Source of the DNA: Pseudanabaena sp. FACHB-2040
Lineage (GTDB): Bacteria > Cyanobacteriota > Cyanobacteriia > Phormidesmidales > Phormidesmidaceae
Reading direction: 5' to 3'
Assembly (NCBI RefSeq): GCF_014696715.1
Contig: NZ_JACJQO010000012.1
Location: 1 to 64,000, forward strand
Length of the DNA stretch: 64,000 nt
The translations under genes and the position numbers were made by a program. Shown here one piece after another: positions 15,376 through 24,681 of the stretch. Below the pieces are notes generated by a model. It searched no databases. It had not been told where the DNA came from and worked only from the letters and a program-made list of their open reading frames with translations. Each line of letters begins with the position of its first letter. Within the stretch, counting starts at the first letter, position 1.

Positions 15376-15633
15376 CTATGGGGTGTTCATGAACTGCTCA
15401 ATGTCAGCCGCTGCTGCCTCAAGGGCTGCTTCTAGGTCTGACTGCGGCGAGGCTGTTGTCTGAGCCGAGGGTGCCGCCATTGCTGGAGGTGCTGAGGCTG
15501 TTGGCTGAGCAGGGGGTGTGGGGGCAGGTGGCTCAACCTCTGCTTCGGCTTTTAAGACGTTTTCTAATTGGCCTAGGGACTGCATGAATTCATCGCTAGA
15601 GGCCTGCCGCTGATAATGAGAATGATTTGACAT
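15376..15633 (-). CDS. Small Ala/Pro-rich protein, unknown
   Basis: This 85-residue protein has a short charged N-terminal helix (SDEFMQSLGQLENVLKAEAE), a Pro/Ala/Thr linker (about 35-65), and an acidic C-terminal helix (LEAALEAAAADIEQFM). No family recognised. The layout of two short helices joined by a flexible linker suggests a tether or adaptor (inference). Start 15633 gives MSNHSHY; an ATG at 15648 is also in frame. Confidence 0.6.
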   Translation of the reverse strand: MSNHSHYQRQASSDEFMQSLGQLENVLKAEAEVEPPAPTPPAQPTASAPPAMAAPSAQTTASPQSDLEAALEAAAADIEQFMNTP

Positions 15634-15648
15634 GCAACTCCGCTCCAA

Positions 15649-16033
15649 ACGGAAGGACAGTGGGAAGGCTGAAGCCTAATCCGCTTCAGCTAGGCGTGGG
15701 AGGATGTCAGGCAGCTCCCTAAATTAGGGTTTGCCCAATTTGGCGGGTTCTCTAACGCGAGGTTTCTTCTCAAGGGTTCTTCCAAAGATTCCCTCTAAAA
15801 CAGTTCCCTTGCCCATCAGCGAGGATAGGAGCATACCTTTGGCCTGGGGCAATTCAAGGCCGGCCGGTGACTGGGGTTCACTAAGGCACCTACTGAGATG
15901 TTGTCTAAAACGCCGTCTCTAGTCAAGAATGGAAGAGGGCTGATACCCCTGGCTTTCTGTTTACAGAGATTTGTTTGCAGAAATGAGTCAGCCTGGGGTG
16001 AGGGCATGTTTAGGTGATGTCTGGGAGAGTGAC
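15649..16033. other. Intergenic region upstream of lpdA
   Basis: 385 bp between the divergent small Ala/Pro-rich gene and lpdA. It contains a small inverted repeat, AGCTGAAGCGG near 15680-15690 partly pairing with nearby GGCTGAAGCC, and presumably the promoters of both genes. I see no gene or other clear signal. Confidence 0.45.
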
Positions 16034-17470
16034 GTGAGTCAAGCATTCGACTACGATCTGCTGATTATTGGTGCAGGGGTGGGGGGGCACGGAGCGGCTC
16101 TCCATGCCGTTAAAAGCGGCCTCAAGACTGCGATTGTAGAAGCCGGAGATATGGGCGGCACCTGCGTTAATCGAGGCTGTATTCCCTCCAAGGCCCTGCT
16201 GGCGGCATCGGGCCGAGTCCGGGAACTGCAGGATGCGGCGCATCTCAAGTCTTTGGGAATTCAAGTGGGGCAGGTCGGGTTTGACCGGCAGGCTGTGGCT
16301 GACCACGCCAAAAATCTGGTGGGCAAGATTCAGGGCGACTTGACCAACAGCCTCACCCGGCTAAAGGTGGAGACGCTGAGAGGTTGGGCTAAGGTTGCTG
16401 GTGAGCATAAGGTGGTGATTGAAACCGCCGAGGGCGAAAAGACGGTGACGGCCCGCGACATCTTGCTGGCTCCGGGGTCGGTGCCCTTTGTGCCACCCGG
16501 TATTGAACTTGATGGCAAGACGGTTTTTACCAGCGATGAGGCCATTCGCCTAGACTGGCTGCCCGACTGGATCGCTATCATCGGCAGCGGCTATATTGGC
16601 CTAGAATTTTCTGATGTTTATACTGCCCTCGGCTCCGAGGTGACGATGATCGAGGCGCTAGATCGGCTGATGCCGACTTTCGATCCCGACATTGCCAAGA
16701 TTGCTGAGCGGGTGCTGATCAATCCCCGCGCCATCGATACCCGAGTGGGTCTGATTGCCAAAAAAGTGACCCCCGGTTCGCCGGTGCTGATCGAACTGGC
16801 TGACCCTGCCACTAAAGAAACCGTTGAAGTCCTAGAAGTCGATGCTTGCCTAGTAGCCACTGGGCGAATTCCTGCCACTAAGAACTTGGGGCTAGAGTCG
16901 CTCGGCATTGAGCTAGATCGGCGTGGCTATATCCAGGTTAATGACCAGATGCAGGTGCTGCGAGATGGTGAACCCGTAGCTCACCTGTGGGCCATTGGCG
17001 ACTCTACGGGCAAGATGATGCTGGCCCATGCGGCTTCGGCCCAAGGGGTAGTGGCGGTTGAGAATATGTGCGATCGCACCCGCACCATCAACTACCAGAG
17101 CATCCCAGCGGCAGCCTTTACCCACCCAGAGGTGAGCTTTGTTGGCATGACGGAGCCCACAGCCAAAGCCCTGGCCGAAGCAGAGGGGTTTGCGGTTGAC
17201 TCGGTGCGAACCTACTTTAAGGGCAACTCCAAGGCGCTAGCTGAAGGGGAGTCTGACGGGCTAGCCAAGGTGATCTACCGCAAAGACACCGGGGAGATCT
17301 TGGGGGCGCACATCATCGGTATGCATGCGGCTGACCTAATTCAAGAGGCGGCCAATGCGATCGCTCAGGGCCAGACAGTCACTGACCTGTCTTTCTGCGT
17401 CCACACCCATCCCACCCTGTCTGAGGTGCTGGATGAAGCCTTCAAGCGGGCTGTGGTAGTTCCCTCCTAG
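16034..17470 (+). CDS. lpdA: Dihydrolipoyl dehydrogenase (E3)
   Basis: Flavoprotein that reoxidises lipoamide in the pyruvate dehydrogenase and glycine cleavage complexes. Domains in order: FAD-binding ([18 protein letters not shown]), redox disulfide [16 protein letters not shown]-binding ([13 protein letters not shown]), then the dimerisation domain ending in the active-site [14 protein letters not shown]. Start is the GTG at 16034, giving [11 protein letters not shown] as in other cyanobacterial LpdA proteins, with GGGAGAG upstream. The longer in-frame ATG at 15971 adds only unconserved residues. Length 478. Confidence 0.95.
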   Translation: MSQAFDYDLLIIGAGVGGHGAALHAVKSGLKTAIVEAGDMGGTCVNRGCIPSKALLAASGRVRELQDAAHLKSLGIQVGQVGFDRQAVADHAKNLVGKIQGDLTNSLTRLKVETLRGWAKVAGEHKVVIETAEGEKTVTARDILLAPGSVPFVPPGIELDGKTVFTSDEAIRLDWLPDWIAIIGSGYIGLEFSDVYTALGSEVTMIEALDRLMPTFDPDIAKIAERVLINPRAIDTRVGLIAKKVTPGSPVLIELADPATKETVEVLEVDACLVATGRIPATKNLGLESLGIELDRRGYIQVNDQMQVLRDGEPVAHLWAIGDSTGKMMLAHAASAQGVVAVENMCDRTRTINYQSIPAAAFTHPEVSFVGMTEPTAKALAEAEGFAVDSVRTYFKGNSKALAEGESDGLAKVIYRKDTGEILGAHIIGMHAADLIQEAANAIAQGQTVTDLSFCVHTHPTLSEVLDEAFKRAVVVPS

Positions 17471-17509
17471 CGTTTTCTCCATATCCCTTCGCAGGCCCTC
17501 GCAGGATTT

Positions 17510-18391
17510 ATGCACATTCGTCGCCGCCCGCCCAATCCTTCGGTTTCTGTGCAGGCTCTTCAGTATCAAATCCAGGTGCCTGATGCTGAGCCTCGCAACA
17601 TCTTAGAGAAGATCATTTGGCAAAAAGAGGAAGAGGTCGAACAGCTGCGGCAACAGCAGGCTCTGCCAGAGCTACAGCGTCAGGTGTTAAGTGCGCCGCC
17701 GCCTCGGGACTTTGCTGCGGCCTTGCGGCAGGGTAAAACAACCCCGGCCCTGATTGCAGAGGTCAAAAAAGCCTCTCCTAGTAAAGGCGTGATTCGGGAG
17801 GATTTTGATCCGGCTGCGATCGCAAGCACCTATGCCAGCCACGGAGCTACCTGCCTGTCGGTTCTAACCGACAAGACCTTCTTTCAGGGTGACTTTGAGT
17901 ACCTGGCCCAGATCCGGCAGGCGGTTGATTTGCCTTTGCTCTGTAAGGAGTTCATTATCTACCCCTACCAGATGTATTTGGCTCGGGTGAAGGGGGCCGA
18001 TGCGGTATTGCTGATTGCAGCGGTGCTCTCTGACAAAGATTTGGGCTATTTCGTGCAGATTGCCAAAGCTTTGGGCATGAGCGCCCTGGTCGAAGTCCAC
18101 ACCCTAGAAGAATTAGATCGGGTGTTAGCCATTGAAGCGATCTCTTTGATCGGCATTAACAATCGCAATCTGGCCGACTTTACTACTAGCCTAGAGACGA
18201 CTCGCCAGCTGATTGCTGCCCGTCGAGCCCAACTACAGGCCCGCAATGCCATCGTGGTCAGTGAATCTGGAATTCACGCGCCAGCCGACCTCAAATTTGT
18301 GGCCGAAGTGGGAGCAGATGCGGTGCTAATTGGTGAATCTTTGATGAAGCAGCCCGATCCAGGTCAGGCAATTGTCGATTTGTTTACCTAG
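17510..18391 (+). CDS. trpC: Indole-3-glycerol-phosphate synthase
   Basis: Tryptophan pathway enzyme that closes the indole ring of CdRP. It is a TIM barrel with [47 protein letters not shown] and [12 protein letters not shown], carrying the known catalytic Lys and Glu residues. It is a stand-alone enzyme of 293 residues with the roughly 35-residue N-terminal extension usual in cyanobacteria. It starts 39 bp after lpdA and may share its transcript. Confidence 0.96.
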   Translation: MHIRRRPPNPSVSVQALQYQIQVPDAEPRNILEKIIWQKEEEVEQLRQQQALPELQRQVLSAPPPRDFAAALRQGKTTPALIAEVKKASPSKGVIREDFDPAAIASTYASHGATCLSVLTDKTFFQGDFEYLAQIRQAVDLPLLCKEFIIYPYQMYLARVKGADAVLLIAAVLSDKDLGYFVQIAKALGMSALVEVHTLEELDRVLAIEAISLIGINNRNLADFTTSLETTRQLIAARRAQLQARNAIVVSESGIHAPADLKFVAEVGADAVLIGESLMKQPDPGQAIVDLFT

Positions 18392-18493
18392 TTTCTTCTA
18401 CGATTACCGTACTCTGCTAATAACCGTATTTGCTGGAGCGCGATCGCAACATGGCTATTCCAGGTATTTTTTACTCAGCGGCTGGTTGACTCT

Positions 18494-18757
18494 ATGGTGA
18501 ACCCGGAATATCAGATTCCTCTTCCTTCTCACATCCACTACGAACTGCTGCTACAGCTTCTCGAACGGCAGACCATGGCCGCCGCATACCAAAACCCGGT
18601 ATTGAAGACAAAGGTTCAAGAGCTGATCGGTACTCTTCGCAAAGCTCTGTCCCAACAGCGTCAGATAGAAGATATATGCCAGCAATCCAAAATCTCACTC
18701 GAATATTACTGGTCGTTAAATGATTTCTCAAAGCCGTCCTCCGCCCAGGAGAAGTAG
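18494..18757 (+). CDS. Small cyanobacterial protein, DUF5340-like
   Basis: This 87-residue helical protein (LPSHIHYELLLQLLERQTM, ELIGTLRKALSQQRQIE, EYYWSLND) is recognised as resembling DUF5340, restricted to cyanobacteria and without known function. ATG at 18494 fits the family. It is followed by a 46-bp perfect palindrome that probably ends transcription. An equally long antisense ORF (18492-18761) is a shadow. Confidence 0.7.
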   Translation: MVNPEYQIPLPSHIHYELLLQLLERQTMAAAYQNPVLKTKVQELIGTLRKALSQQRQIEDICQQSKISLEYYWSLNDFSKPSSAQEK

Positions 18758-18809
18758 GCATCAGGTCGGCTGTTGAAAAGCCAAAATCAGGTTCTTAAAA
18801 GAGAAGACT

Positions 18810-18855
18810 TAAAGTGAAAGAGCTGTTACTCATGAGTAACAGCTCTTTCACTTTA
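18810..18855. terminator. 46-bp perfect palindrome, bidirectional terminator
   Basis: A perfect inverted repeat with arms of 23 bp and essentially no spacer: arm TAAAGTGAAAGAGCTG continuing TTACTCA, mirrored exactly. A-rich and T-rich ends suit both strands. It separates the convergent DUF5340-like gene and psaL. Confidence 0.82.
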
Positions 18856-18887
18856 GGAAATGAACGTAATAAAGAACGCTCAATCTC

Positions 18888-19403
18888 TTAGCTGTGACCG
18901 CCGGTAACGACGCTCTGCAGCAGGGGCAGATTTGTCCACAGCAGGTAGGCAAAGGTTGCCCCACCAATGCCGCCAATCAAAAAGCTGCCAGCAAACTCGC
19001 TCCAGCCCTCTTCGGTCTCCAAACTAGCAGGAGGGGTGAAGGGAGTGGTCGTTTTGGTGACCGTCTTGTTGACGCCCGCGCCTGAATAAAGGGACAGGCA
19101 AGCAGTCAAAATGATGATCAGGCCAGCTGCAGACAGCAGGCCCGCTAGACCAGGGATATCAGAATCCCGCAGAGGACCAAAGTAGGTGAAGGGGCCAAAC
19201 AGGAAATAGCCATGGGCCATGCCAATTTCCAGTCCTCGCCGCTGAGGCGAGAGGCCGGAACGGTAAGCAGGTAAGTTCCCAATAAAAGCTTTGGTGAAAC
19301 CAGAGGAATTAATTGGGGTCTCTAGGTCTCCGACCTGCGGATCGTTAAGGGCAGGCCTGATGGGATCGTCTGATGGCCTTACAGGTGCAGTGGTAACCAC
19401 CAT
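18888..19403 (-). CDS. psaL: Photosystem I subunit XI
   Basis: Integral thylakoid protein that holds PSI trimers or tetramers together. This 171-residue protein carries the stromal N-terminus (ETPINSSGFTKAFIGNLPAYRSGLSPQRRGLEIGMAHGYFL), membrane helices at about 84-105 and 138-160, and the conserved FGPLRDSDIPGLAG loop. It lies downstream of psaF and psaJ on the same strand. GGAGAA precedes the ATG by about 10 bases. Whether the complex is trimeric or tetrameric cannot be told from this. Confidence 0.97.
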   Translation of the reverse strand: MVVTTAPVRPSDDPIRPALNDPQVGDLETPINSSGFTKAFIGNLPAYRSGLSPQRRGLEIGMAHGYFLFGPFTYFGPLRDSDIPGLAGLLSAAGLIIILTACLSLYSGAGVNKTVTKTTTPFTPPASLETEEGWSEFAGSFLIGGIGGATFAYLLWTNLPLLQSVVTGGHS

Positions 19404-19525
19404 AAAAAAGGGTTCTCCAACTCAAACAACATTCACAGCAAAGAATCAACAACCCATCTTCGATGAGCGATTGATTTGAGTCTTGGAAAGATATTAGAAA
19501 GCGTTAGGGAATTCCGCCTCTGCCC

Positions 19526-19651
19526 TTATGGGTGAAAGAGCAGATCTGGGAAGAATCGATTGAATTCGATTAGGGCACTTGACAAAATAAGCAACGTGAT
19601 GGTGGCCAACACGGGAGCAGTTGACAAGTATCTTTGCAAACCATTAGACAT
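19526..19651 (-). CDS. psaJ: Photosystem I subunit IX
   Basis: 41-residue single-helix membrane protein: [14 protein letters not shown], a hydrophobic helix, then [15 protein letters not shown]. The STAPV start and the [11 protein letters not shown] end are diagnostic for PsaJ, which binds pigments next to PsaF. AGGAGAA lies 9-10 bases before the ATG. It starts 43 bp after psaF and precedes psaL. It is not PsaI, whose sequence differs. Confidence 0.96.
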   Translation of the reverse strand: MSNGLQRYLSTAPVLATITLLILSSALIEFNRFFPDLLFHP

Positions 19652-19694
19652 GGGTTTGTTATTCTCCTGAGCGCAATGACTAGGACGTTAAGAA

Positions 19695-20195
19695 TTAGCG
19701 AGGGGAAACGGTAATTTCGTTTTCCTTTGCAAACATCTCACCTGTGGTGATCTCTTTGAATGCTACGAGGGGCCAAGCGAATGCTCCCAACGCGCATTTA
19801 ATAGCTAGGGGAAGCTCAATGACAACTTCTTTTTCTTCAGGGTTCTTTTCAGCACGCACAGCCATGATGTAAGAACGACCTGCCCAGCCGATGAAGCCAG
19901 CAATGTATAGGAACAAGATGCTGGGGATGATGAACTCACCTGCGTGAGAGAGGTCACCACTGACTACTAGGTGGGGCAGCCCTTCGGGTCCACAGAGGAC
20001 ATTGGATCTGCCATACATAGCAAAGCGAGCCTTGGCTGATTCGGTTTTGGCACCGTCAGCCCGCTTTTGGAAAGCAGCATTTTCGCTACAGGGGGTCAGG
20101 CCAGAGACATTGTCTCCAGCCAGTCCAGCGGAGGCTGGAGCGGCGAAGCCAAACCAGAGGCAAATGACCAGTACTACAGCAAACAACCGTCGCAT
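19695..20195 (-). CDS. psaF: Photosystem I subunit III (plastocyanin/cyt c6 docking)
   Basis: This 166-residue protein has a lumen-targeting signal peptide ([23 protein letters not shown]), the mature N-terminus [24 protein letters not shown], one membrane helix ([18 protein letters not shown]), and a stromal end ([22 protein letters not shown]). Two cysteines (TPCSE, VLCGPEG) form the known lumenal disulfide. It starts a psaF-psaJ-psaL unit. AAGGAAA lies about 7 bases before the ATG at 20195; the longer frame from 20288 would hide the signal peptide. Confidence 0.96.
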   Translation of the reverse strand: MRRLFAVVLVICLWFGFAAPASAGLAGDNVSGLTPCSENAAFQKRADGAKTESAKARFAMYGRSNVLCGPEGLPHLVVSGDLSHAGEFIIPSILFLYIAGFIGWAGRSYIMAVRAEKNPEEKEVVIELPLAIKCALGAFAWPLVAFKEITTGEMFAKENEITVSPR

Positions 20196-20368
20196 AAACT
20201 GTTTCCTTTTGTTACAGAGAAACCAGGCGTTTTTGAACAAAACGTTACGTTTTTTGAACAGGAATTCACCCAACTTAGGCGCAATCATACCCCGCGGGGG
20301 AAACCCCGTAAAGCTAAGATGGATGGGGTGTTTACATCTCTACAAACTCTTATACAAACTGTTTAAGC
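20196..20368. promoter_or_regulatory. Divergent psaF / tsaD promoter region
   Basis: 173 bp shared by two divergent genes. Near psaF it holds a direct repeat GTTTTTGAACA (20229-20239 and, with one extra T, 20249-20260) around a 15-bp palindrome AAAACGT-T-ACGTTTT (20239-20253). Near tsaD, TACAAACT occurs twice (about 20340-20360) next to a TTTACAT. A TATGAT-like -10 for psaF is near 20284-20289 on the minus strand. The TTACA-type repeats loosely recall HLR1 sites of RpaB, but the match is weak. Confidence 0.35.
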
Positions 20369-21424
20369 ATGGTCACAATTCTCGCTTTAGAAACAAGCTG
20401 TGATGAGACAGCAGCGGCTGTCGTTAGCGATCGCACAGTGCTCAGCAGCGTTGTGGCCTCTCAAATTGAGACTCATAAGCGTTATGGCGGGATTGTACCC
20501 GAGGTGGCCTCGCGTGAGCACGTGGTAACGGTGGGAGATGCGATCGCAACCGCCCTAGATCAGTCCCGCCTGGGTTGGGCCGATATTGATGGGGTAGCGG
20601 CTACCTGTGCCCCCGGCCTCGTCGGAGCGCTGATGGTGGGGTTAACGGCTGGTAAGACGCTGGCAATGGTGCATAACAAGCCGTTCCTAGGCGTGCACCA
20701 CTTGGAAGGGCATATCTATGCCTCCTATCTGGCCGATCCAGACTTGCAGCCTCCCTACCTGTGCCTGTTGGTCTCTGGTGGCCACACTAGCCTAATTTAC
20801 GTCAAAGACTGTGGCCACTACGAAACCCTGGGCCAAACCCGCGACGATGCGGCAGGCGAGGCCTTTGACAAGGTGGCGCGGCTGTTGGGCCTGGGCTATC
20901 CGGGCGGCCCTGTAATGGACCGTTTGGCAAAGGAGGGCAACCCCAAAGCCTTCCCGCTGCCCGAAGGCAATATTTCTCTTCCTGGCGGCGGCTTTCACCC
21001 CTACGACTCCAGCTTTAGCGGGCTGAAGACGGCGGTGCTGCGGCTGGTCGAGCGGCTCCGGGCAGAGGGCGTTGACCCACTGCCGGTAGCCGACATTGCC
21101 GCCAGCTTTCAGGAGACCGTAGCCAGAGGGCTAACCAAGCGAGCGATTGCCTGTGCTTTGGACTATGGGCTGCCTGCGATCGCACTAGGCGGCGGCGTCG
21201 CGGCCAACAGCGGCTTGCGGCAACACCTTCAGGAGGCTGCTGCGGAAAAGGGGCTCAAGGTTATGTTTCCGCCCCTCAAGCTCTGCACTGATAATGCTGC
21301 CATGATTGGTTGTGCCGCCGCCGACCACCTGAACCGAGGCCATCGATCGCCCTGGTCCGTGGGCGTACAGTCGCGCATGCCCGTGACCCGTGTGATGGAG
21401 CTGTACGGCGAATCTCAACCGTAA
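20369..21424 (+). CDS. tsaD: tRNA N6-threonylcarbamoyladenosine transferase
   Basis: Transfers the threonylcarbamoyl group to A37 of ANN-decoding tRNAs. The ASKHA-fold protein begins [15 protein letters not shown]. The metal site is VHHLEGH (His111, His115), and the nucleotide-binding motifs [24 protein letters not shown] and [11 protein letters not shown] are all present. At 351 residues it is full length. It is divergent from psaF, and the next gene begins 30 bp after its stop. Confidence 0.96.
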   Translation: MVTILALETSCDETAAAVVSDRTVLSSVVASQIETHKRYGGIVPEVASREHVVTVGDAIATALDQSRLGWADIDGVAATCAPGLVGALMVGLTAGKTLAMVHNKPFLGVHHLEGHIYASYLADPDLQPPYLCLLVSGGHTSLIYVKDCGHYETLGQTRDDAAGEAFDKVARLLGLGYPGGPVMDRLAKEGNPKAFPLPEGNISLPGGGFHPYDSSFSGLKTAVLRLVERLRAEGVDPLPVADIAASFQETVARGLTKRAIACALDYGLPAIALGGGVAANSGLRQHLQEAAAEKGLKVMFPPLKLCTDNAAMIGCAAADHLNRGHRSPWSVGVQSRMPVTRVMELYGESQP

Positions 21425-21454
21425 AGACCCGGTTCATCGCGTCTTTGTGCTGTC

Positions 21455-23224
21455 ATGCTCCACCCCCTAACCGCCTTTATCGCCCCTCGTACCGCTGTCC
21501 CGGCTGAACCTCCAGACTATTGGTACGAGGGGCGCTGCCCGTATACAGGACAGATTCTGCGGCTGCCGAGGACCGGGTTGGCGCGTGCGATCGCACACGC
21601 CCTCATGGCTCAACTCGCGGCTGAGCGTGGTTCTGACACTGAGGGCAAAATGTATGGGGTCTTGTTGGTGCAGACAGCAGAGGGCAATCACGGTGTCTTA
21701 AAAGCATTTTCAGGGCTACTAGAGGGGCAAAGCGAGGTGGCTGGTTGGGTGCCGCCGATTCCGGGTCGAGAACAGGTTGCCTGCGAGGAAGCCAAGACCC
21801 TAGCCGCCCTTGATCAGATCAAACAGCGCCTGATAGCACTACAACAACTTCCTGAGCGGGAAAAGTTCAGGGTGCAGTCCCAGGAATTTGAAGCCCGCCT
21901 GAAGGCGCTAACCCAGGTGCACCAACAGCGGAAACAGCAGCGGCAGGCCCAGCGGCAGCAGGTTCAATCCCATGAGCTAGGGGCAGTGGCAACCGATCTT
22001 GCCGTCCTAGACGAGCAAAGCCGCCAGGACGGGCTAGAGCGGCGGCGGCTCAAGCAGAAACAAGCGGTGGTATTGGAGCCGCTAAAGGATGCGATCGCAG
22101 CTGCCGACTCCGAGATTTTGGCCCTCAAGCGCCAGCGCAAAGACCTCTCCCGGCGACTGCAGGCGCAAATGCATGAGACCTATCGCTTAACCAACTTCGC
22201 GGGCCAGTCTCAATCGATTGAGGCATTGGCTCAGAACGGCCTGCCTACAGGAACCGGAGACTGCTGCGCCCCAAAACTGCTGCAGTATGCCGCCACACAA
22301 GGATTAATGCCCCTAGCAATGGCCGAGTTTTGGTGGGGTCGGCCCTCAGCCAGTGGGGACAAGTTACCTAGACAGTTCTATGGGGCCTGCGAAGACCGCT
22401 GCCAACCCATAATGGGCTTTCTCCTGGCAGGACTCAGCCCCCGCCTGCAGCCTCTAGCAGGGGCGCAGGAGCCTGCGCCTGGTGCAACGTCTTTAGCTGT
22501 TATCCAAAGCCCCAGCCCCGTTTCGGTTTCCCACTCCTTGCCCATCCTCTACGAAGATGAATGGCTAATCGCCCTCGATAAACCTGCAGGGCTTTTGTCC
22601 GTCCCTGGCCGCTACCTCGACACCCAAGACAGCGTACTCAGCCGCCTACGTCATTCCCACCTAAAGGGAGACACCCTAATCGCCGTTCACCGTCTCGACC
22701 AAGACACCTCCGGCATTCTCCTGCTTGCCTGCGACCCTGAAACCGGCCAGCACCTCAGCCGCCAGTTTCAGCAGCGACAGGTGCAAAAGACCTACGAAGC
22801 CGTCCTAGAGGGCACAATCAAAACCCTGTCAGGGCTGATTAACCTGCCGCTGTGGGCTGATCCGCAGGATCGCCCAAAACAAAAAGTTGACTGGCAAAAA
22901 GGCAAGTCCAGCCTCACCCGCTTTCAGGTCGTTCCCTCAGCAGATCGATTAGAGAACTCCTTACCACCCGCAGCAAAACCCTGCTCAGAGCACGCTATCT
23001 CTACCCCAGTAACCCGGATTGAGTTCTTTCCCATTACCGGCAGAACCCACCAGCTAAGAGTTCACGCAGCCGATCCAGCAGGATTAAACGCACCCATCCG
23101 GGGCGATCGCATCTATGGCACCCCAGCAGCCAACCTGCGGCTGCACCTCCACGCGAGAGAGTTGCGCTTTCACCACCCCCATACCAACAGCGAAATTCAT
23201 CTGTCCTGCCCAACCCCGTTTTAA
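21455..23224 (+). CDS. RluA-family pseudouridine synthase with long N-terminal coiled-coil
   Basis: The C-terminal 230 residues (from ILYEDEWLIALDKPAGLLSVPG) are an RluA-type pseudouridine synthase with catalytic Asp in VHRLDQDTSGIL. The N-terminal 350 residues are unusual: a short Cys-containing segment (YWYEGRCPYTGQILRLPRTGLAR), then a long Gln/Lys/Arg coiled-coil (about 120-250: REKFRVQSQEFEARLK, QRKQQRQAQRQQVQ), then CCAPKLLQYAATQGLMPLAMAEFWWG. Such fused forms occur in other bacteria as a distinct RluA-like subfamily. Target RNA unknown. It is 30 bp downstream of tsaD, another RNA-modifying gene. Confidence 0.87.
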   Translation: MLHPLTAFIAPRTAVPAEPPDYWYEGRCPYTGQILRLPRTGLARAIAHALMAQLAAERGSDTEGKMYGVLLVQTAEGNHGVLKAFSGLLEGQSEVAGWVPPIPGREQVACEEAKTLAALDQIKQRLIALQQLPEREKFRVQSQEFEARLKALTQVHQQRKQQRQAQRQQVQSHELGAVATDLAVLDEQSRQDGLERRRLKQKQAVVLEPLKDAIAAADSEILALKRQRKDLSRRLQAQMHETYRLTNFAGQSQSIEALAQNGLPTGTGDCCAPKLLQYAATQGLMPLAMAEFWWGRPSASGDKLPRQFYGACEDRCQPIMGFLLAGLSPRLQPLAGAQEPAPGATSLAVIQSPSPVSVSHSLPILYEDEWLIALDKPAGLLSVPGRYLDTQDSVLSRLRHSHLKGDTLIAVHRLDQDTSGILLLACDPETGQHLSRQFQQRQVQKTYEAVLEGTIKTLSGLINLPLWADPQDRPKQKVDWQKGKSSLTRFQVVPSADRLENSLPPAAKPCSEHAISTPVTRIEFFPITGRTHQLRVHAADPAGLNAPIRGDRIYGTPAANLRLHLHARELRFHHPHTNSEIHLSCPTPF

Positions 23225-23267
23225 GGCAGAGGACTGACCCACCACTTCTCTGCGTCTCCCCTCCTCT

Positions 23268-24518
23268 TCACCCAGAAACCACCGAAGCCCGTCGTCGAGG
23301 CGAGGGAAAAAGCGATCGCACTGCTGCCTGTCTTGCCTCAGGGGTTTCCCCTGCCGCATTCCAAAGCGTGTCGTAGAAAAAGAAAGAGACGCCTGCATAG
23401 CCTCGATCCCTCACAGAACGAACCTTCTGACTGATTAGGTTGATCGACACAGGAGCATTTTTAAGCCCAGTCAAAATGCCGACTGCGGTGGGAATGTGGC
23501 CTCGCGCCCGCACGATCTCAGGCTCCTGCAGAACGGCATTGAAGCTGCTCAGGCTGTCTCGATACACCTGCACAATCAGCTCCTCTACGTAGCCCTCCTG
23601 TTCCCACCGAGGCCAGTCCTGCAGATAGCGGCTGTAGGCAAAGCGAGCCGGATTGGGCGAAACGGAAATGACGGCATTGGGCCGATGGGTTTTAACGACT
23701 CGAAACACCTGCTCCAGGAATCGGCTGATCTTGTCTGCCCGCCAGCGCATCCACTCGGGGTCTTGGGAATTGGCCGGAGGCGTGCGACCGCCGTGTTCTT
23801 GCTGGTAGAGTGCCACAGTGTAGGAGTCGTAGCCAAACTCGACGGGCAGACCGAAGTGGTCATCTAGCTGCAAGCCATCGACGTCGTAATTGGCCATCAG
23901 TTCTGCCACCAGATCCAGAATGAACTGTTGCACCTGGGGATGAAAGGGGTTTAGCCAGACGCGCGTATGGCGGCCCTCTTGATAGAGCTTGGCTTGGGGT
24001 GAACTGCCCCGCTTCTGGGTCAGCCAGTCGGGGTGACGCTGGGCCAAGGGCGAGTTGGCCGGAGCCATAAAGCTGAACTCAAACCAGGGAATGACACTGA
24101 GGTTACGGGCGCGAGCCAGCCCTACCAGCTCTTGCAGCAGATCGCGGTTGCCCTGGGCTGCCTCTAATGCCTCATTACGCCCCTGGTCCTCCAAGTCGGG
24201 GTAAATGCCCTGCTTGTAGCCAATCTCACGGGTGGCAACCGCGCTGGGAAACAGCGTGTAGCCCCAGCTCCACACTGCCGGATAGAGGGTGTTGAAGTTT
24301 AGAGCAGCTAGCCGATCTAGAGCTGTTTCCAGGCCCTGCCTAGAGAACAGTACGTCGCTGTCTACATTGGTCATCCAGACGCCGCGAATCTCGCTGTCGC
24401 CCCGAGCATAGGCTAGAGGCACAGCATCTCTCGACATCCTAGCGCTAGACAGCCCCGGCACCAGCACCAGCCCTATGACCAGGACTACCAACAAGCAATA
24501 GCGTAAGCGTTTCACCAT
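23268..24518 (-). CDS. Exported glycosidase-like protein (GH10-like, GHL10/DUF187)
   Basis: This 416-residue protein has an N-terminal hydrophobic signal (YCLLVVLVIGLVLVPGLSSA). The TIM-barrel domain starts at RGVWMTNVDSDVLFS and includes LNFNTLYPAVWSWGYTLFPS, IPWFEFSFMAP, YDVDGLQLDDHFGLP and the C-terminal GVSFFFYDTLWN. This is the glycosyl-hydrolase-like 10 family, often SLH-linked in cyanobacteria and thought to act on cell-wall or extracellular polysaccharide. The acidic LDDH cluster is a likely active-site element. Substrate not determinable. Confidence 0.87.
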   Translation of the reverse strand: MVKRLRYCLLVVLVIGLVLVPGLSSARMSRDAVPLAYARGDSEIRGVWMTNVDSDVLFSRQGLETALDRLAALNFNTLYPAVWSWGYTLFPSAVATREIGYKQGIYPDLEDQGRNEALEAAQGNRDLLQELVGLARARNLSVIPWFEFSFMAPANSPLAQRHPDWLTQKRGSSPQAKLYQEGRHTRVWLNPFHPQVQQFILDLVAELMANYDVDGLQLDDHFGLPVEFGYDSYTVALYQQEHGGRTPPANSQDPEWMRWRADKISRFLEQVFRVVKTHRPNAVISVSPNPARFAYSRYLQDWPRWEQEGYVEELIVQVYRDSLSSFNAVLQEPEIVRARGHIPTAVGILTGLKNAPVSINLISQKVRSVRDRGYAGVSFFFYDTLWNAAGETPEARQAAVRSLFPSPRRRASVVSG

Positions 24519-24681
24519 AATCTCCCCAAGGCGGTTTTCCTACCTTAGGAGAAGACTCGCCTTTTTGGATCTCCGTCTTCAGGGGGTTGTCCTCCGGAAA
24601 GATGGAGATGGAGGTTGGGCCTGCTTTTGTTTACTGAGCAGTATGTTTGAGCTGTTCAGTAGAAGCGTGTGCTTAGCCCAG

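Noticed and set aside
18492-18761. Antisense ORF over the DUF5340-like gene
   Set aside because: The sense frame matches a cyanobacterial family, while the antisense frame has odd composition and no support.
19526-19651. Identification of the small PSI gene as psaI
   Set aside because: The STAPV start and [11 protein letters not shown] end are PsaJ features; PsaI looks different. psaI is not seen between psaJ and psaL.
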